This document shows positions 5,731-6,817 of a stretch of 6,817 bases of DNA, in pieces. Source of the DNA: an uncultured Austwickia sp. (GTDB lineage Bacteria > Actinomycetota > Actinomycetes > Actinomycetales > Dermatophilaceae); the NCBI GenBank assembly GCA_934678955.1, contig CAKUSI010000195.1:1-6817 (forward strand). The letters are read 5' to 3'. The notes under the pieces are model-generated. The model ran no database searches, was not told where the DNA came from, and was given only the letters and a program-made list of their open reading frames with translations. Numbering within the stretch: position 1 is the stretch's first letter; each line of letters starts with the position of its first letter. A program made the position numbers and the translations under genes.

Positions 5731-6126
5731 TCACAGCCGCGATGCGACCTCACGGATGTAGTCGCCGTAGCCCTCCAGTACGGGAGGAACCGCCCCAGCG
5801 ACGATCTCCAGGTCCACGCGCACGTACCCGTGCAACAGCACATTGCGCATCCCCGTCGAGCCTTGGAGTTGTCGGGCCAGGTCATCGGTCAGCCAACCAG
5901 CCGTCGCCATCGTCTCGAAGCCCTCGCGCAAGCCCGCGGGAGCCCGACCGAGCACACGCGCGGTCACGTGCATGTTGATCTCTGTGGCGAGAGTGACGAC
6001 CTGCGACAGGACCCTCTCCACCTGGAGACGGAGACCAAGATCCGTCCCCAGTCGGCCCGCCGTCACGGGACCGAGGGAGGCGAGGTGATCGAGCAGTTCA
6101 CGCATGGCCAGCAGACGTGCTCGCAC
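5731..6126 (-). CDS. hepT: HepT-like HEPN RNase toxin of a type VII toxin-antitoxin system
   Basis: The protein has 131 residues, close to the usual length for this family (DUF86). The diagnostic R-X4-H-X-Y motif is present as Arg94, His99 and Tyr101 (RNVLLHGY). In characterised HepT proteins Arg and His form the RNA-cleaving site, and the Tyr is AMPylated by the partner MntA to neutralise the toxin. Helical N-terminal region (LLAMRELLDHLASL) and the EGFETMATAGWLTDDLARQL segment before the motif are also typical of the fold. The toxin is cytoplasmic. The start used is GTG 6126, the first possible after an in-frame TGA; residues encoded just before it (WDADRV) look like the usual family N-terminus, so the true beginning is uncertain. 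The antitoxin gene lies 32 bases upstream on the same strand, the standard mntA-hepT order. All active residues are intact, so the toxin is probably functional. Confidence 0.88.
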   Translation of the reverse strand: MRARLLAMRELLDHLASLGPVTAGRLGTDLGLRLQVERVLSQVVTLATEINMHVTARVLGRAPAGLREGFETMATAGWLTDDLARQLQGSTGMRNVLLHGYVRVDLEIVAGAVPPVLEGYGDYIREVASRL

Positions 6127-6158
6127 CCGGTCAGCATCCCACCTGGCTCACGTCGACC

Positions 6159-6581
6159 TCACCGACCCGTCCGCAGCATCTCGGTCTGCAACGCGCGCAG
6201 GCGGCGGGTGTCCTCGTACGCCATGTAGGCCCTGATCTCCCGTTCCGTCGTCACGGACAGGTGCGTCTCGTACAGCACCCGCGATCCGAGCATCGCGGCC
6301 CTCTGCGCCACCGGACCCGCCCGGTCCAGGTCCATGACGTCGACATGATCGCCGGGCACCAGTTCGCCGAGCGCATTGACGACCCCCAAGAAATCCCGCT
6401 GCGCACCCGGGGCAAAACCCACGGCCAGGTCAATGTCTCGCGGCTCGATGTCCATGGGCCCGGTGGCGGCGCTTCCGAACAGCGTGAGGATCTCGACGTC
6501 GAAGTCGCGGCACAACTCCGCCAACTCCCCGCTCGCCACGGCCTCCTCGAGCCGGGCCAGAGCCTCGCGTACGCCGATCAC
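6159..6581 (-). CDS. mntA: MntA-like minimal nucleotidyltransferase antitoxin
   Basis: The 140-residue protein starts at GTG 6581, with GGAGG at 6587-6591 (spacer 5); the open frame runs on to 6758, but that stretch is Arg/Pro-rich and includes repeat DNA. It carries the polymerase-beta-like nucleotidyltransferase motif: Gly36-Ser37 in LFGSAATG, then Asp49 and Asp51 (RDIDLAV). The gap from GS to DxD is 11 residues, one longer than the GSX10DXD of the described MntA type. A later acidic strand VDVMDLDRA (80-88) supplies the probable third metal-binding Asp. The tail GSRVLYE (99-105) and following helix are typical. In studied systems MntA transfers AMP from ATP to the HepT tyrosine, blocking RNase activity. 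It is the first gene of the pair, probably transcribed from the region 6582-6817. Family and role are secure by motif and context; activity is inferred. Confidence 0.88.
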   Translation of the reverse strand: MIGVREALARLEEAVASGELAELCRDFDVEILTLFGSAATGPMDIEPRDIDLAVGFAPGAQRDFLGVVNALGELVPGDHVDVMDLDRAGPVAQRAAMLGSRVLYETHLSVTTEREIRAYMAYEDTRRLRALQTEMLRTGR

Positions 6582-6586
6582 ACGCA

Positions 6587-6591
6587 CCTCC
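6587..6591 (-). promoter_or_regulatory. Shine-Dalgarno GGAGG setting the GTG start of mntA
   Basis: On the minus strand GGGGAGG ends 5 bases before GTG 6581. This strong site argues for the 140-residue product and against the longer frame from 6758. Confidence 0.7.
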
Positions 6592-6660
6592 CCACGCGTC
6601 GGCAGCCGTTGGTAGGAGCGTACGCGTCGCCCGCCATCGGCCGAGCGAGCCCGGACCCGG

Positions 6661-6817
6661 CGCGGGCGCGATCCGGGGGTGGGGTGCGCGCGCGTAGGAG
6701 CGTGGATGGGTCTGGCGGGAGCGGGGAGCGCAGCGACCCGCGGATGGTTGCCACGCAACCCGCGGGCGCGATCCGGGGGTGGGGTGCGCGCGCGTAGGAG
6801 CGTGGATGGGTCTGGCG
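6661..6817. repeat. 57-bp perfect direct repeat at 100-bp period, running off the window
   Basis: Positions 6661-6717 and 6761-6817 are identical over all 57 bases, and the second copy is cut by the window end, so the repeat may be longer or have more copies. Each copy starts CGCGGGCGCGATCC and contains GTAGGAGCGTGG. A shorter relic, GTAGGAGCGT at 6612-6621, suggests an older diverged unit nearer mntA. The region shows no credible gene and forms the upstream region of the toxin-antitoxin pair. Confidence 0.9.
6737..6766. other. strong hairpin at the junction of the 100-bp repeat units
   Basis: CCCGCG (6737-6742) pairs with CGCGGG (6761-6766), and GGTTGC (6746-6751) with GCAACC (6755-6760), around a CAC loop and with a 3-base GAT bulge. 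That gives 12 G+C-rich base pairs. It could be a terminator that insulates the toxin-antitoxin pair or an extragenic palindrome. Confidence 0.6.

Noticed and set aside
4849..5734. Long repeat-containing proteins of about 190-240 residues on both strands across the array
   Set aside because: A 52-base period shifts the frame at each unit, several frames are open at once on both strands, and the products are Arg/Pro/Trp-rich noise without ribosome sites.
5227..6126. Type III toxin-antitoxin (ToxI-like RNA repeats with toxin)
   Set aside because: The array lies downstream of and convergent to the toxin, the unit is longer than ToxI repeats, and the toxin is clearly HepT with its own MntA partner.
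6582..6758. N-terminal extension of MntA
   Set aside because: It crosses the repeat DNA, is Arg/Pro-rich, and GGAGG sits directly before GTG 6581.

Overview
This is a very GC-rich window whose coding frames are dominated by G/C in the third position. Several starts are GTG, and the gene families are typical of actinomycetes: a 17M-type general stress membrane protein, an FadE-like acyl-CoA dehydrogenase, and paired small membrane proteins of a type common in actinobacteria. The host is most likely an actinobacterium (Streptomyces/Micromonospora-like). I cannot place it more precisely from sequence alone. Taxonomy and product names are inferred from recognised motifs, not from a search.

Layout. 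(1) Positions 2-1543 (+) hold the 3' part of a gene that begins before the window. It encodes a TusA-like sulfur-carrier domain, a Pro/Ala-rich linker and a short 'core' MetE-like methionine synthase domain with all four zinc ligands. (2) Positions 1592-3918 (-) run leftward from an acyl-CoA dehydrogenase (2719-3918), through a general stress protein 17M-like membrane protein (1764-2543), to a possible 53-residue small protein (1592-1753). The stress gene has its own 175-base upstream region with a good match to an ECF-sigma promoter (GGAAC-N18-GTT). (3) A 445-base divergent intergenic region follows (3919-4363). It ends in a 31-bp tandem repeat that abuts the Shine-Dalgarno of the next gene. 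(4) Positions 4364-5217 (+) hold two small four-helix membrane proteins in a tight operon. (5) Positions 5227-5615 carry an array of eight 52-bp tandem repeats (seven full, one truncated), G+C-rich and hairpin-forming, lying between convergent genes. (6) Positions 5731-6581 (-) hold a type VII toxin-antitoxin pair: mntA-like minimal nucleotidyltransferase first, hepT-like HEPN RNase second. (7) Positions 6582-6817 are non-coding, with a 57-bp perfect direct repeat at 100-bp period running off the window edge and a strong hairpin at the repeat junction.

How it fits together. The left half looks like ordinary chromosomal metabolism and stress response. The right third looks accessory: a toxin-antitoxin module bracketed by two unrelated repeat blocks, the left one directly behind the membrane-protein operon. 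The two points most worth following are the TusA/core-MetE fusion, which suggests coupling of sulfur transfer with methionine synthesis, and the 52-bp array. The array's units come in two sequence versions that favour alternative, overlapping hairpins.
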